A DNA stretch of 64,000 nucleotides from contig CANNZV010003232.1 of the NCBI GenBank assembly GCA_947561585.1, forward strand, positions 43,997 to 107,996, in the 5' to 3' direction. Below the pieces are notes generated by a model. The model made no database searches. It was not told where the DNA came from and saw only the letters and a list, made by a program, of their open reading frames with translations. Below are positions 23,213-35,598 of the stretch, piece after piece; position 1 is the stretch's first letter; each line of letters opens with the position of its first letter. The DNA is from Caprella mutica (lineage: Eukaryota > Arthropoda > Malacostraca > Amphipoda > Caprellidae). The position numbers and the translations under genes are program-made.

Positions 23213-26200
23213 ATGTTCATAAATTATTTGTTATTTTTATTTGCTTTGACTGCCATCACATCTGAAGAAGTAATTCAGTCGGTACAGAGAGAACCATTGG
23301 AAGATTATAAACAACGACCGGAAAGAACTCCAATAGACCAGGAGGGAAAGAGGAAGAGTGAGGAGGAGGAGGAGGTGATAGAGGAGGCAAAGAGTAAGAA
23401 TGTATTTGAGAATTTATTTGAGGACAGGATTGAGAGAGGAGCTTGTAAAGCTGGCACCAACTCTGTCCACACCAAAAACATAGACAATGTTAAATTAAAT
23501 AGTGAGGATGATGTGGTGTGTGAGAACACATTGCAAAATAATGCAAACCTTCAGCAAATTAAAACAGAAAACGAGGACAAAAAGGAGAACAAATATGGAA
23601 TTGATGATAATCAACTATTAGGTGAAATGAAATATGAAAATAATAAAAATGAAGAAATAGATTCCTCTGCAATTGAAATAATGAACGAGGAATTACTGAG
23701 GAGGTTCATAAATGGGAAGGGTATACGGATTATTTTCTATTACGCAAAAGGTTTGTTTTAACTTTAATACACTCTCGAATTAAATACATCGTAACACTCT
23801 TTAGTGTGAAGATGAAGAGACATTATCTTTTTGTGAATTGAAAATATATACCTAAATAATTCATGCTTTTAAGTTAAAAAAAAATAACGCTTAAGACAAT
23901 CTTAATCGAGAACTATATATTAACACAAAGCTAGCTCGAAACATATTCAATCTGAAATATTAATAAGCCTCGGGAACAGCTGTATATGTCATTTCTATTT
24001 TTAAATTCTCGTCTCGGACATTCACTCAGATTTCTTTTCGATTGCTGGGATATCAAATCGATGGATTGTTCCATCGAATCGACAGACCGTTGTTTGTAGG
24101 GCAGTTATAGTATTCCATTTAGTGAAGTGATAATGATTATAATATTCGTCTGTAAGGTCTCGAGGTTTCGATTATATGGTAATTTAATTACAAGTCAGGA
24201 ACTATCTGCTAAAGTAATTCATTGAGAATTTTGGTACTCATATTCAGACACCATTGGTATTTTAGTAGTTATATTCAGTTTGTATAACTGAATATTATAT
24301 ATTCAGTTTTTATAACTGAATTTAACTATAACTAATTTTTCAGTAGACATATTCAGGTACTAACTACTAAAATATACCTACTGGGTAATGCAAATCAAGT
24401 ACTATTCTAGTTTATAAAATTTTTTTGGGTAAGTAATCAAGACTGATATAATTCTTTATTGTTTTATTCAAATCAGTATACAATGCCGTTTGTGTTTTCA
24501 CTTTTTGAAGAAGACATCAGGAAGATGGTGGTCATCTGTATTGGTACACTGTTCTTGAACACGATGTCTGAAGTTTTCTGATGCTCTGTACATCACAACG
24601 AGAATTGATTTTTCTTCCAAATTTTGCGGCCGACTTTTGAACACTTTCTCCTTCCGATATCCCCGGAGGAAAAAGTTGCAAATAATCAAATCCGGTGAGT
24701 GTGGACATCATTCCTCCGAGAGAAGAGACGTAACGGGAGCATCTGTCGCAATTTGGCCATTGCAGAGTGGGCTGTAGGCTCCATATTCTTAAAACCAGCT
24801 CTCTCAAATTTGTTTCTTCACTTAATTCTTCCAATTGCGGCTCAAGAAAGTCTTCCAAGAGTTGACGGTGACAGATATTCCATTTTCCTTGAAAAATATG
24901 ACCAAATTACCCAAATTTGGAAACTCACACCAAACAGTTGATGTCGACGCTCACTGGATTTGAGCATTTGCGATTTTTGAATACTTTCCTCCTTCAGATA
25001 TCCTCACAGGAAAAATTCGCAAATGCTCAAATCCAGTGAACAACAAAAAACGGCCACAAAATTTTGAAGAATTTGAAGATACGGATTCGGAATGAAATCG
25101 CTGCAATACCCATTGTGATGGGCCGAGGAGCAACAGAAAACTTCAGATATCGTCTTCAACAGTGCATCGATACAGATGTTCATCATCTTCTTGATGTCAT
25201 CTTCAAAAAGTGATCACACAAATGGCATTGTACGATGTACATATACTGATTTGAATAAAATAATAAATAAATAATTTTGCTATTGCTTTATTATTAAACA
25301 AATATTCTAAACTAGGGCATTTGATTTGCCACACCCTGTACCATTGGTACTTTTCACAGTTTCACTCACCTCTATCCACCTCACTGTACCTACAGGTAGA
25401 GGCGCAGCAGATGTTCTGACTGCTTTTCTCTCCCTTTTCTCGAGAGCTGCAAACTACCTGAATAAATTTGGCATAGTCCTTGCCAAGGTAAGTCTGTCAT
25501 TAGTATATTAGTGGGGAATTTTTTGTAGTACCTCATTATAACCCTTTAGCACCGATTTATTTTCTGAGCTCTGTGTAACTTTTTATTAGATTTTTTTTTT
25601 TATATTAATGAAATCTTTTGAGGTTTCTTAATTAATCGATCTGCAAATTTATTTTCTTGATTTAATATTGATATGGGACATATGGTTCCACTTGCATTAT
25701 ACATTGGGATGTATTGTCCCACTAGGCTCCTGGACCAGCAAGACCAAACTACTGATTTGTTCTGTATATCTCTAGTTTTGATGCATCTGTTGAATGAGTT
25801 GGACCGGTAAAGCACAATTTTGAGTACGATTGGAATATATTTTCCTATTATATAATATAAATGGGATAATCATTGTAATAGTAAGTCCCAAGTGTGACAA
25901 GAAATCCAAATCCGTAAAAAATATTGAATATATACTACTCACGAATAAATTTGTTATTTTACTTGTTTCATGTGAACGTAATTATGTATCAAAAAAATAA
26001 AGGAGTAAATGGTAAGGGAAAAGTCGGGAAACCTCTGTTTGATAAAGATTATTAAAATAAATAAAAGTAATTGGTCTGAGGGCAGGTTTCAGTTTTACAT
26101 TCACTGACATGATAATTGTCTCACCAGTTCGAGTGCATGAGCACCTCTACAGTCGCTGCCTGCAGTTCCCCGCGTGCCAATGGTTTGGTCTATGGTTACC

Positions 26201-29200
26201 AGGACAGCAGAGAGACAATAGCATTCCCCGTCCACACCGTGTCTACATGGGACTCAATGGTGGCATCCTTCATCCAGTTCGTGAGACGTTATAACATATA
26301 GAGAATAGGGTAAGTTACGAATTATCGGTCGGTTTCACATCTTCAGACATATAAGAAAAAACGATATAATAATTGTTATTTAATTTTTTTTATTTGGTAA
26401 CCCTGATACCTGCAGATATCATGGATACCAATGAGATAGTTATTATTTTATCGATTTTTCTTATATGACCGAAGATGTGAAACCGACAGATAATTCGCAA
26501 CTTACCCTAGATAATATTGGAAAATTGGATTATTGAGAGTTTTTAAAGTATTTACGTCAATGAACAGTTTATTTTGTCCCCATCTCTTACTCTGCAGTTC
26601 ATGTCAATAGCATCCTTTCTATTCCCACAGTTTATCTCTGATCAATAGAGTGCAAATTATTAACTTTGGTCATGACTATAAAATGATGGAGAGTAAATGC
26701 TTGGGTCAGTGTGACTACGTTATTGCTTCTCTGGCTACACTTGGAAACAGAGGTGAGACCCTGGAAAAAGATTAGATTATAAAGAAGTGTTTGTTTGACT
26801 GAAACATATAGGTTGATCTTAAAATATTACTTTAAATTCTATTTCACTTTTCAGCTCATCGTCTTTTCTTGACTGCAGTTCATGGCTTCACCTCAAATCC
26901 AGTTTTGAAGTTTGCCATCACTACCGATGCTGTAAATAATTCGGATGCTTTCGGTAACGGTTGAATCTGAATCCTTATTCCTCTTCACATACAAATACTG
27001 TATCCACTCTTAAAGTTACGATGCATGTTTACAGATCCATATCCAGAGTTTACACCTCCAGATGTGATGTGGTTGCTACAGTGCTCCCATGACTCCCATG
27101 GCTCCCACTGTTCCCTATCAAGGCAGTTGGGTGGGATCGCTGCTCTGGAAACAATTGAGACTTTTTTTCGGTACACTCTTCACACTAAGTTAGTGGTGAG
27201 TATTTATTCAGCTTTTTTTTCTATAGTTTAGATTAAAAGAAAATCAAGTGGAAAGAAAATGGAAAAAATAAAGACTTAGGGGAAATTATATTCATTACCT
27301 TTGAAAGTCAAATCGCGTTCATGAACCTACATACATTATTAAATATAGTTATTTAATTTAATCAACTTAATATTCAACTGTATATATGAAAGTATTTTTC
27401 TTGATAGTAAGAACTCGAATGTTAATCATGGAACTGTAATAGTGGCCCAGTTGCGAAATACGACTCCCTTGGAATACAAAAATTCGATCCGACTCCTCGA
27501 TTTTAGAATATGATATTTTGGTGTTTGGAAAGAGATGGCTGTCACGAAATACAACTCCCTTGTAATACAAAAATTCGATCCGACTCTTCACATGGTAATT
27601 AAATCGTATATCTTTAGTATTCCTAGGAGGAAACTCAAGGGAGTCGCTTTTCATGACAGCTGTATAGAGACGATGTTAAAACAATCCGACTCCTCTTAAT
27701 TTACATTCAAGTATTAGTAATGAATCATTTGAATTCAATTATAATTAGCCTAGAATAAATATACAAAAAATTTGTATCATAGTTACGGCAAACTATGCCA
27801 ACTTATTTATGTGATTGCTTCAAACCTTTCCTGAACGATATTTAATTGTATTATAAGTTTAATAAATTGTACTTATTGAATTGTACTTAAATTGAATGGA
27901 ATAAACATATAAAGGCTTGTTAGAAAGGCCTACAACCATCTCTCCACAATCACCAAAATGTCACATGTTGAGATCGAGGAGTCGTATATAATTTTTATAT
28001 TTGGAAGGTGTCGTATTTCATGACAGCCAGCATTAAAAACACACAAAAACCCTTATTATCCATTGGAGGGAGTCGTATTTCGCAACTGGGCCGTATTAGT
28101 TATAGTTCAGAATACTAAGTGTTAATTATATTATGGTTTTCACTCATTGTTTCATAATTCGAATATTTTTAATATCCCAAGTCCTTGCCCCAATATTCAC
28201 CCTGTCATTGCACCCCACTAGACTCCCCTCTCTGACCCCCTAACTGCCGCATCTCTGCCCCACATTGGCTACTCCAAGAGTCTCTTTGTGGTGGTGGGTG
28301 ACAGCAAAGCAAATTCTGCTGACTCAGCTAAACAAATCGCCATGAGAGTCAGGGCAATGGCGGTCACAGCTATCGTAAACAGGTTAGAACAACAAAAGAT
28401 AATAAGCTGTTGAGAAATCGTTATAGATATACTTTTCATACTATACGTTATTCAAAAATTTTAATAGTGATAATTTGTCCCTTTACAATTTTGGCTGCGA
28501 GATCAACTGTTCCGATTTAGTTTTAGCTGACTAAAAATAATTATTAAATTAGAAAAAAAAACTAGAAACCTATTGGAGAAACAATTTGTAAAGAAGTTGA
28601 TTTATTTCAGGGATGAGGTTGATTCAGTTTCACTATCTGCGTTACTAGATGTTGAAGATGTGACAGTCATACCAGTACCTGCTATATTCTTCTTCGAACC
28701 AGACAAGGTGACCTGAAAACATAAGCTGTGAAATAATATTTTACACATTTGATCAGAGAAAATGTAATATCAGAGAAATGAGTTAGGTACTGCATGATTA
28801 TTAATTCACAAATCATATTTTCGAATTTCCTATTATTTTAAAATCTTACAAAATTTGCCATCGTGGAAGTACCTAGACCATTACAAACATTGCAATACAA
28901 TGCAGTAATGTTCCTATTTGGAGATAGGAATTACTAAATTGTGAAAAAAATCATCTCAGACACACTTTTCTTTAACTGTACGTTATTCTAAAATTTGAAG
29001 AGCGGTAAAAAAATTCACACTACAAACATACATCAACTGTTTGTGTTATTCTTGCAATTTAAAAACTTAATTACTGTGTTATTCGAAATTTTATTCTGAA
29101 GAAATACTATAAAGTTACCATGGCATTTATCATTAACGTTGGAAATAAGAATAACTATTTAGTTTTATTGTAAATTGTAACCTCAAAATTAACATATGAT

Positions 29201-32200
29201 GAATTACATACGTATTCAACAAAATAGGAAAAGTAAACATTACAACTTTCATTGCGAATTGTACTGAACGAAAACGTCACTTAAAAGAAAAGTTACTTCT
29301 TTCACATTTAGTTACAAGTTATAAATTTTTCAAATAATTCTTAACAGCTAAGCCCCTCCAGTTACGTTGTGAACTTTGTGGACAGTCTTCAGTGGATTGG
29401 TGATCAGTTGTTCTCCATTCACCATCGCTATGACTTTGAAGATGTGAATGGTGAGGAATTTTCACTGGACATGCTTCAACCCCTCGATACAGAAGGTAAA
29501 TACATCACCAGTATACGGTACACATAATGATATAATGTAGTGAAAAAGGTACTATCAACAACACTTGGATTGCCAATTACGTTACAGATTAGAATTACAG
29601 ATCTAGATTGGAACTGCAAATATAGGATGAATTTACATATCTAAGTTGGAGTTACAGATCTAGACTGGAGTTATAGATCTTAATTGAATTTACAGATCTA
29701 GCCAGAGGTTACAGATCTAGGCTGGAGTTATAGATCTAGGCTGGAGTTACAGATTTGAGTTGGAGTTAGGTCTTAAGTTAGATTTATAGTTAGATTTCCA
29801 GAACTAAATAGGAGTTAAATATCTTTTGTAAGAGTGCTACATATAACAAGAAATTCACATTTATAAAAATGAACTTTTGCTAATATACTCACTCTATCTT
29901 ATTCTTATTTCGATAACCTCACTCACCTTCTTATTGATCTCAAGTTTAGTCTGGTATTCGTCGTGCGCACCTAACCTAGATGAAGGTTAGCGAATAAATA
30001 TTTATCTACCGCCCTGATAGCAACGTATCCAAAGCTTGGACAAAGTTGAATTATGAAAAAAGGTAGTTACATTGAGAAATACAGTAGTAGTATTGTTCTG
30101 TGTAAATATGTAGTTGTTTCCAATGTTTGTTCTCAATCGATTGTTTAAAATCTTTATGAAGGTGCTTATGATGACGCGGTTTGTGACGTTAGACTCTGAT
30201 AAGGTATCTGATAGGCAAGAATAAGTCAATGTTTATTGATTGAGAAATGTGTGATAAAAATATACTAAATGAACAATATTTCCTTTTTATCACTTTATTT
30301 GCTGAAAAGAATTGTTGTTATGAGCTCCATAAAGTAGAAATAAAATAAAAGAATAACAAGGATGTTTTTATTCAATAATTTAATAATGAAACGTTTTATA
30401 AATATTATCTTTATCGTACTGAAGACTACAGACCTAATGGAGTAGAATACCAATCAGCTCTATTTCCAATCATCCTCCTCCATGCTTGACTTCATCCAAC
30501 TTTAATCTCTACAGAGCACCAAATATCTTCATTTTGAATAATTGACTTTCCATACTAATAAAGTTCAACCAAAATATCAGACAAACGGTCTCACATTCCA
30601 AACTATCAAATTCCAGATTAGTTTTAGTCAAACTTTACTTGTAATTATTTTTCATAATTAACTGGATTTGTCTCAAATATTTTCATATCACTTCCATCAC
30701 CAATTTCTTCCCCTATTATAACATAGTTTTCATTTACTCTATTTTCAGGAGAGTATGTGGATGATGACCAAGTGTCTCAGATGATGGTCAATGAAGATGC
30801 TATAACAGGAGTCACTCGTTTGAAAGGAAAAGGAGATTTACGAAGAAGAAGAGCAGAGGATAATCTGTTGGTGGTTGCATTCACTTTTCCATGTGGGTAA
30901 ACTCAGTATGTGTTGAGTTTAAAACTTTGATGTGAGCTTTTCTGATCTTTAATTCTCTTTACTGTAGTATACAGTAAACGAGAATTTAAGAGTTAGGCAT
31001 AGGCTCATATTCATTCTCTTCTCATGTTATCTATCATATAATTCACTTTTAAACACAAATTAATTTTTTTCAGGGGATCCATCCTCCAATATTCTGCTTC
31101 AGCACCTCCAAGATTTATCCTTAACTCTAAACATTACAAACAACTCAGACGTCAAATTGTTGAGTTTCGACTGCTTTGAATTTGGAGATTCATGCGGAGA
31201 CGCTTCTACCATTCCTAGATTGGTTTTCTTTAAGAAGAATGTTGAAATATTGTACGAGGGACCACAGCATTCTTCAGAGATACTGAAAAACATTCTAATG
31301 TAAATCATATACGTCATTCATGAACAAACCTAAAGCTATTGATATCTTTGATATTTAAGACCCTCCCGCGCGAAAATCCGACCCATCCGATGACAGAGGC
31401 TGAAAATAGTGCAAGCGCTGGTCAAGCAATAATTTTAAGGAATCAAAACTGGTAAACACTTTTGTTATTTTCTCTAATTATCGAGGAGGGGTAGGTATGA
31501 ATTTTCAGGATATAAGAAACAATTGTACTTTATAATTGATGTAATATTGATGTAAAATTTTGGTCAGAAATATCTATTTTTGGGTCGGTTTTTCGCACGG
31601 GAGTGTCTTAAAAAGAAAAAATTATAAGTATTAGAATAATTTCTTCGTTCATACATAATTAAAAAAACCTTTCATTATATTGCAGAACCTTCAAACATAC
31701 ACCTTTATTCCTATCTTTCAGATTGCAGTATAGCTGGGAGGTAAATCGCATCAAGGAAGAACATATCAACTCGTTACTGGACTTTAATTTAATCAAAGAA
31801 TTGGAAGGAGTTGCTGACATTGCTCTTTTGGCTGTTACAACCGACGATAAAGGTGTCGTAGTACTGTTTAACTATCCTGATAATGTGTTTTACGTAAATT
31901 ACAATATATAGGTATAATCAGGTTTTTCTAGCAATTTTAGTTTTCAGATGAGTCCACTTTTGTGAATGCTGTGGACACTTTCAGAGGCAAAATCGTGATG
32001 GCAATTACTGTTGTGGAGAAATCCAAAGCACACGAATTGTGAGTTGATGTCAAGATTGAGAACTTAAACTTGACTCAAAAAAAAAAAAAAAAATCCTGAC
32101 GAATGAAAATTGATACTGAAGCTCTAGTGAAAAGTTTTTATGTCATCGTTTCAAAATATTTTCTAGAACTAAAATTTACGTTTATTATAATGAAGTAATA

Positions 32201-35019
32201 AAACATGCTAATTTATTGTTCTAGATGCAACTGCACTTCCAGTTCAAAATGCTCCACCGACAATTGTTTGATTTTAGTGAAGAGGAATGATTTCTTTCAA
32301 CCAAGAGTCATTATAAAGAATAGTAATTTGGAAGATGAGAATATAAGACACTCTGTGACTTTCTATTCTAAGCCCATTGTGGTGAGTCTCTGATAATTAC
32401 TGCAATGAATCACCAATCTGTAGCTCTCCTATCACTTATTATATGTATATTTCATTTTCACAATGCTAATTACATCAATGTATAAAGATTAAATATATAA
32501 ATATTAACTTTCTTCTATAAGAATATAGTTGCTAAAGCTAGGTACTATTATTTTTTTTCGAAAAGTTCATTCGATTACTAATATTCATTTAATTTGTGTT
32601 TCTTATTTATGAATTTGAAAATATTGTTTTAGATATTTTCTATTTGAATAAATCCCCACATTATATTGCTGCTAGTGAACATATTGATATATTATTACAT
32701 TTTAATTGCAATGAATTGTAGGCCTGACCATCCTGTACTATCAGAATATTTGGCGAAAGATATTTAATTTATTTTTACTTATTTATACCCTCTATTTCCT
32801 TAATTTTCTATCTCAAATGATATTGCTAAACCATTTGGTCACAGTTGTATATTTCTTATTTAAAGTTATGAATTCATCTCATCGTATATCAGGAGTTTAC
32901 TTCATTTCTATAAATTTCCCCAATCATTTTTCGATATTTACAATAGGTGTTTTTGTTTCAGTCAGAGCTAACGTCTCATGATATTGTAGATCTCACTTCT
33001 CCCAACTCAACCAGACTAGTTTTAGTGTTTCTAGGAGAAGATGACATTCATGACACAACCTCTAAAGTGGTGAGTGAGAACTGTACCAGTGATGACACAA
33101 CCTCTAAAGTGGTGAGTGAGAACTGTACCAGTGATGACACAACCTCTAAAGTGGTGAGTGAGAACTGTACCAGTGATGACACAACCTCTAAAGTGGTGAG
33201 TAAGAACTGTACCAGTGATGACACAACCTCTAAAGTGGTGAGTGAGAACTGTACCAGTGATGACACAACCTCTAAAGTGGTGAGTAAGAACTGTACCAGT
33301 GATGACACAACCTCTAAAGTGGTGAGTAAGAACTGTACCAGTGATGACACAACCTCTAAAGTGGTGAGTGAGAACTGTACCAGTGATGACACAACCTCTA
33401 AAGTGTTGAGTAAGAACTATACCAGTGATGACACAACCTCTAAAGTGGTGAGTAAGAACTGTACCAGTGATGACACAACCTCTAAAGTAGTGAGTGAGAA
33501 CTGTACCAGTGATGACACAACCTCTAAAGTGGTGAGTAAGAACTGTACCAGTGATGACACAACCTCTAAAGTGGTGAGTGAGAACTATACCAGTGATGAC
33601 ACAACCTCTAAAGTGGTGAGTGAGAACTGTACCAGTGATGACACGACCTCTAAAGTGGTGAGTGAGAACTGTACCAGTGATGACAAGATATATCACTGCA
33701 GTCACCTTCTCAATTCAGTCTCAATGATCTGAATTAGGCTCAAAATCAATTATGAGTTAGATGACTTAAATTAATGGTTAGTGTAATACGTATAATCTAC
33801 TATAGATACCTCAAATTCAGTTTGCATTAGTATACTTAAAGCCTTAAAATAGAATGATAGAATTATCTTGCTAACAAGTATGAGTTAAATTTAATAAAGT
33901 TTTTCTCTCTCAAATAGTCGTCAGTATTGCGAAAGATGGCAAGAATCGCATCGGGAAATAATGCCAGAGGCCTCTTCTTCAGGTGGATAAAAAGGTATGA
34001 TTTACAGATTTTTTTAAAAAGATATTAGGATAAATAAGAGTAGGTACTATTAGGAAAAAAGTCACTGCATGATGTTAATTTCACCATTCACATTTTTTTT
34101 TAATTTCCCATCATTTTAATATCCTATAAAATTGTCATTGTATGAACCGAGACAACTTTTGAAATATCTACAAGCATTACAATCAGTAAAATAATTTCTT
34201 CAAATCTGAAATTAGTAAACTGGTATAAAATCATTACAGATACACTTTTATATAGTTAAAGTTAAATATAGTCAAAGAAAGGTAAAGTTTCAATATATAT
34301 ACTAGTATAGATTAAAATAGGAAATATTGTAAGTGGAAGCTTCCTATTATAACTAACTAAACTAAGTACAATGATAGTTGTTATTTCATTTCTCATTTTC
34401 ACAGGTGCAATGCGATGGCTGAGAGACTGTTAGAGAAATGGTCACAAGAAGATCTACAAACTCCCCTCCAGATCAGCTCTGATCCTCTGATCGCTGGTGT
34501 AGATCTCAAAGGAGGATCAGTTACTTTCTGTCGCTCTGTTGAAGAAATGGATGAGTGGATGCAAGCATTGGATGGTGGTGGCAAAACATCACAAAGATGT
34601 CAGTACGATTGTAATGTTCTAACGCTACTGCATAACTTTTTAAACTAAATCTGATACAGTAGAACTCCATTATAGTGAATAATCAATTTTGATCTGCTCT
34701 ATAGTGGACTCCTCTATAATGAATGTGGAGTCCTGAGTACGAGAAATACCACGTATAGTGAACAAATTTTCTTTACTCTGCCATGAACGGCCATTAATTT
34801 TCTAAAACTTATGGCCACTCTATGGCAGACTAAAAAAAGTTTGTTCACTTCTTGACTCAGGACTCTACATTCACTATAAAGGACTTCCACTGTATAGTGA
34901 ACAGCAATAATTTAATTAAGTTATTCTTTGTTTCAGTTATTTTCCAAGAAAGGGTTTGGTCCCCTTCTCTGCATGGTTTGGATTACATGGAAATAATGGA
35001 AGAAGAGACCCTAGAGTAG
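23213..35019 (+). CDS. Multi-thioredoxin-fold secretory protein, TXNDC16-like
   Basis: Eighteen exons follow by GT/AG and phase: 23213-23750, 25360-25487, 26128-26309, 26631-26752, 26855-26953, 27035-27195, 28222-28382, 28611-28707, 29348-29495, 30749-30892, 31074-31299, 31722-31852, 31948-32038, 32225-32381, 32962-33069 (or longer), 33918-33994, 34405-34598 and 34937-35019. They give about 948 codons. A hydrophobic signal sequence (FINYLLFLFALTAIT) precedes an acidic, Glu/Lys-rich segment. Repeated strand-like blocks follow (IRIIFYYAK, SLFVVVGD, NLLVVAFTF, RLVFFKKN, RLVLVFLG) with thioredoxin-fold spacing, but no CxxC redox site is obvious. Tail EEETLE, no KDEL-type signal. Length and repeated fold suggest ERp90/TXNDC16, but this is inference. 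Oddities: an in-frame TAG at codon 280 (26299-26301); a mobile-element end supplies the donor of exon 3; exon 15 ends in an amplified splice-donor array. ATG 23213 is the first ATG before the signal. Confidence 0.75.
24381..25338. mobile_element. Palindromic mariner derivative, two inverted 3' ends
   Basis: TA-flanked (24379-24380, 25339-25340), with ends CTGGGTAATGCAAATCAA and, reversed, CAGGGTGTGGCAAATCAA. The left arm carries, on the minus strand (about 24690-24495), the C-terminal part of a mariner transposase (KVFKSRPQNLEE, ENFRHRVQEQ, PDVFFKK). The right arm carries the same region on the plus strand (about 25040-25215: ENFRYRLQQCIDTD, LLDVIFKK). Both arms are therefore 3' halves facing outward; no catalytic half remains. 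Its right end is 21 bp from exon 2 of the thioredoxin-family gene. Confidence 0.8.
26308..26507. mobile_element. 200-bp TA-flanked MITE ending in GGGTAAGTT
   Basis: Ends GGGTAAGTTACGAATTATCG and, reversed, GGGTAAGTTGCGAATTATCT, with TA on both sides. Same family as 42273-42429 and about 47479-47675. The first bases form a consensus 5' splice site (G/GTAAGT) directly at the end of exon 3 of the host gene. Confidence 0.85.
27444..28092. mobile_element. 649-bp hAT-like MITE in an intron
   Basis: Ends GGCCCAGTTGCGAAATACGA and, reversed, GGCCCAGTTGCGAAATACGA, flanked by GTAATAGT / GTATTAGT (one mismatch of eight). TCGTATTTCATGACAGC-type blocks recur inside in both orientations. It lies in the intron between the exons ending at 27195 and starting at 28222. 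No coding capacity. Confidence 0.8.
29585..29790. repeat. ~21-bp tandem repeat, GAGTTACAGATCTAGGCTG type
   Basis: About nine imperfect copies of a unit built on GGAGTTACAGATCTAGACT in an intron of the thioredoxin-family gene. Diverged, non-coding. Confidence 0.7.
33049..33678 (+). repeat. Fifteen 42-bp copies of an exon end with its 5' splice site
   Basis: Unit: 21 bp of coding end (…ACCTCTAAAGTG), then GTGAGT and intron-like bases to ACCAGT. Fourteen of fifteen copies keep GTGAGT at the same place (33070 and every 42 bp); copy 9 has TTGAGT at 33406. The frame is open through all copies (14-residue unit DDTTSKVVSENCTS, each with an N-C/Y-T sequon) and stops at 33730-33732. The 42-bp period is a multiple of three, so a donor in any copy leaves the same phase for the next exon at 33918. 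The plus-strand 261-codon frame and the minus-strand frames here are reflections of this array. Confidence 0.9.
34657..34892. mobile_element. pogo/Tigger-like MITE, 236 bp
   Basis: TA-flanked, ends CAGTAGAACTCCATTATAG and, reversed, CAGTGGAAGTCCTTTATAG, the classic end type of pogo/Tigger miniatures. In the last intron of the thioredoxin-family gene. Confidence 0.8.
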
Positions 35020-35526
35020 GAAGATATAAATCAATATCATGCATTTGAGTATAAATATCTATTTATATTTTGCAATTTATATAATAAATATAACTGGAAA
35101 TAAATATATTTTGTTGCATATTTCTATGATGATAATTAAAGCAAATTAGTTTTATTCTGTATTTTTATTGAATTTTCCTCTATTTTATTTATTTCAGAAT
35201 AAAAATAAAATAAATAAAAAATAAATTGGGTTGCAATTTGAAGTTTATAACATTTGGTAATTCACAGCAAAAATTAGGTACAGAAAGAGAAATTAATTAC
35301 CTTAATTAATCACTGTTAGAAAAGATTTTTAATTTATTCCGTAAAATTTATTCCCGAATTAATTTGAATATTAGTTTTTAACCCGTTCACTACCGAATGA
35401 TTTTTCCGTATTTTTCCGGCACAGTTTTGCCTGCAAACACTACATAAAAGACATATATTGACATAAATCAGAGAGTATTTACATCTATAATTTAAATTTT
35501 TCATTGAGAAAAAAGTAAAAAGGAAC
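35020..35526. other. 3' UTR and spacer
   Basis: AATAAA-type signals at about 35084-35104 suit polyadenylation of the gene ending at 35019. A T-run on the minus strand just below 35520 can end pol III transcription of the tRNA. Otherwise plain. Confidence 0.5.
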
Positions 35527-35598
35527 AGGTTCTACCGAGACTCGAACTCGGATCGCTGGATTCAAAGTCCAGAGTGCTAACCATTACACCATAGAACC
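35527..35598 (-). tRNA. tRNA-Gln (anticodon TTG)
   Basis: 72 nt. Acceptor stem GGTTCTA pairs with TAGAACC, discriminator T. D arm TGGTGTAATGGTTAGCA, anticodon arm CTGGACTTTGAATCCAG with TTG in the loop, T arm CCGAGTTCGAGTCTCGG. No intron. A and B boxes are intact. Minus-strand T-rich tract follows as terminator. Confidence 0.97.

Noticed and set aside
33031..33705. 224-codon and 114-codon minus-strand frames
   Set aside because: Reverse-strand readings of the 42-bp splice-donor array.
34399..34584. Minus-strand 61-codon frame
   Set aside because: Lies opposite a well-phased exon of the thioredoxin-family gene.
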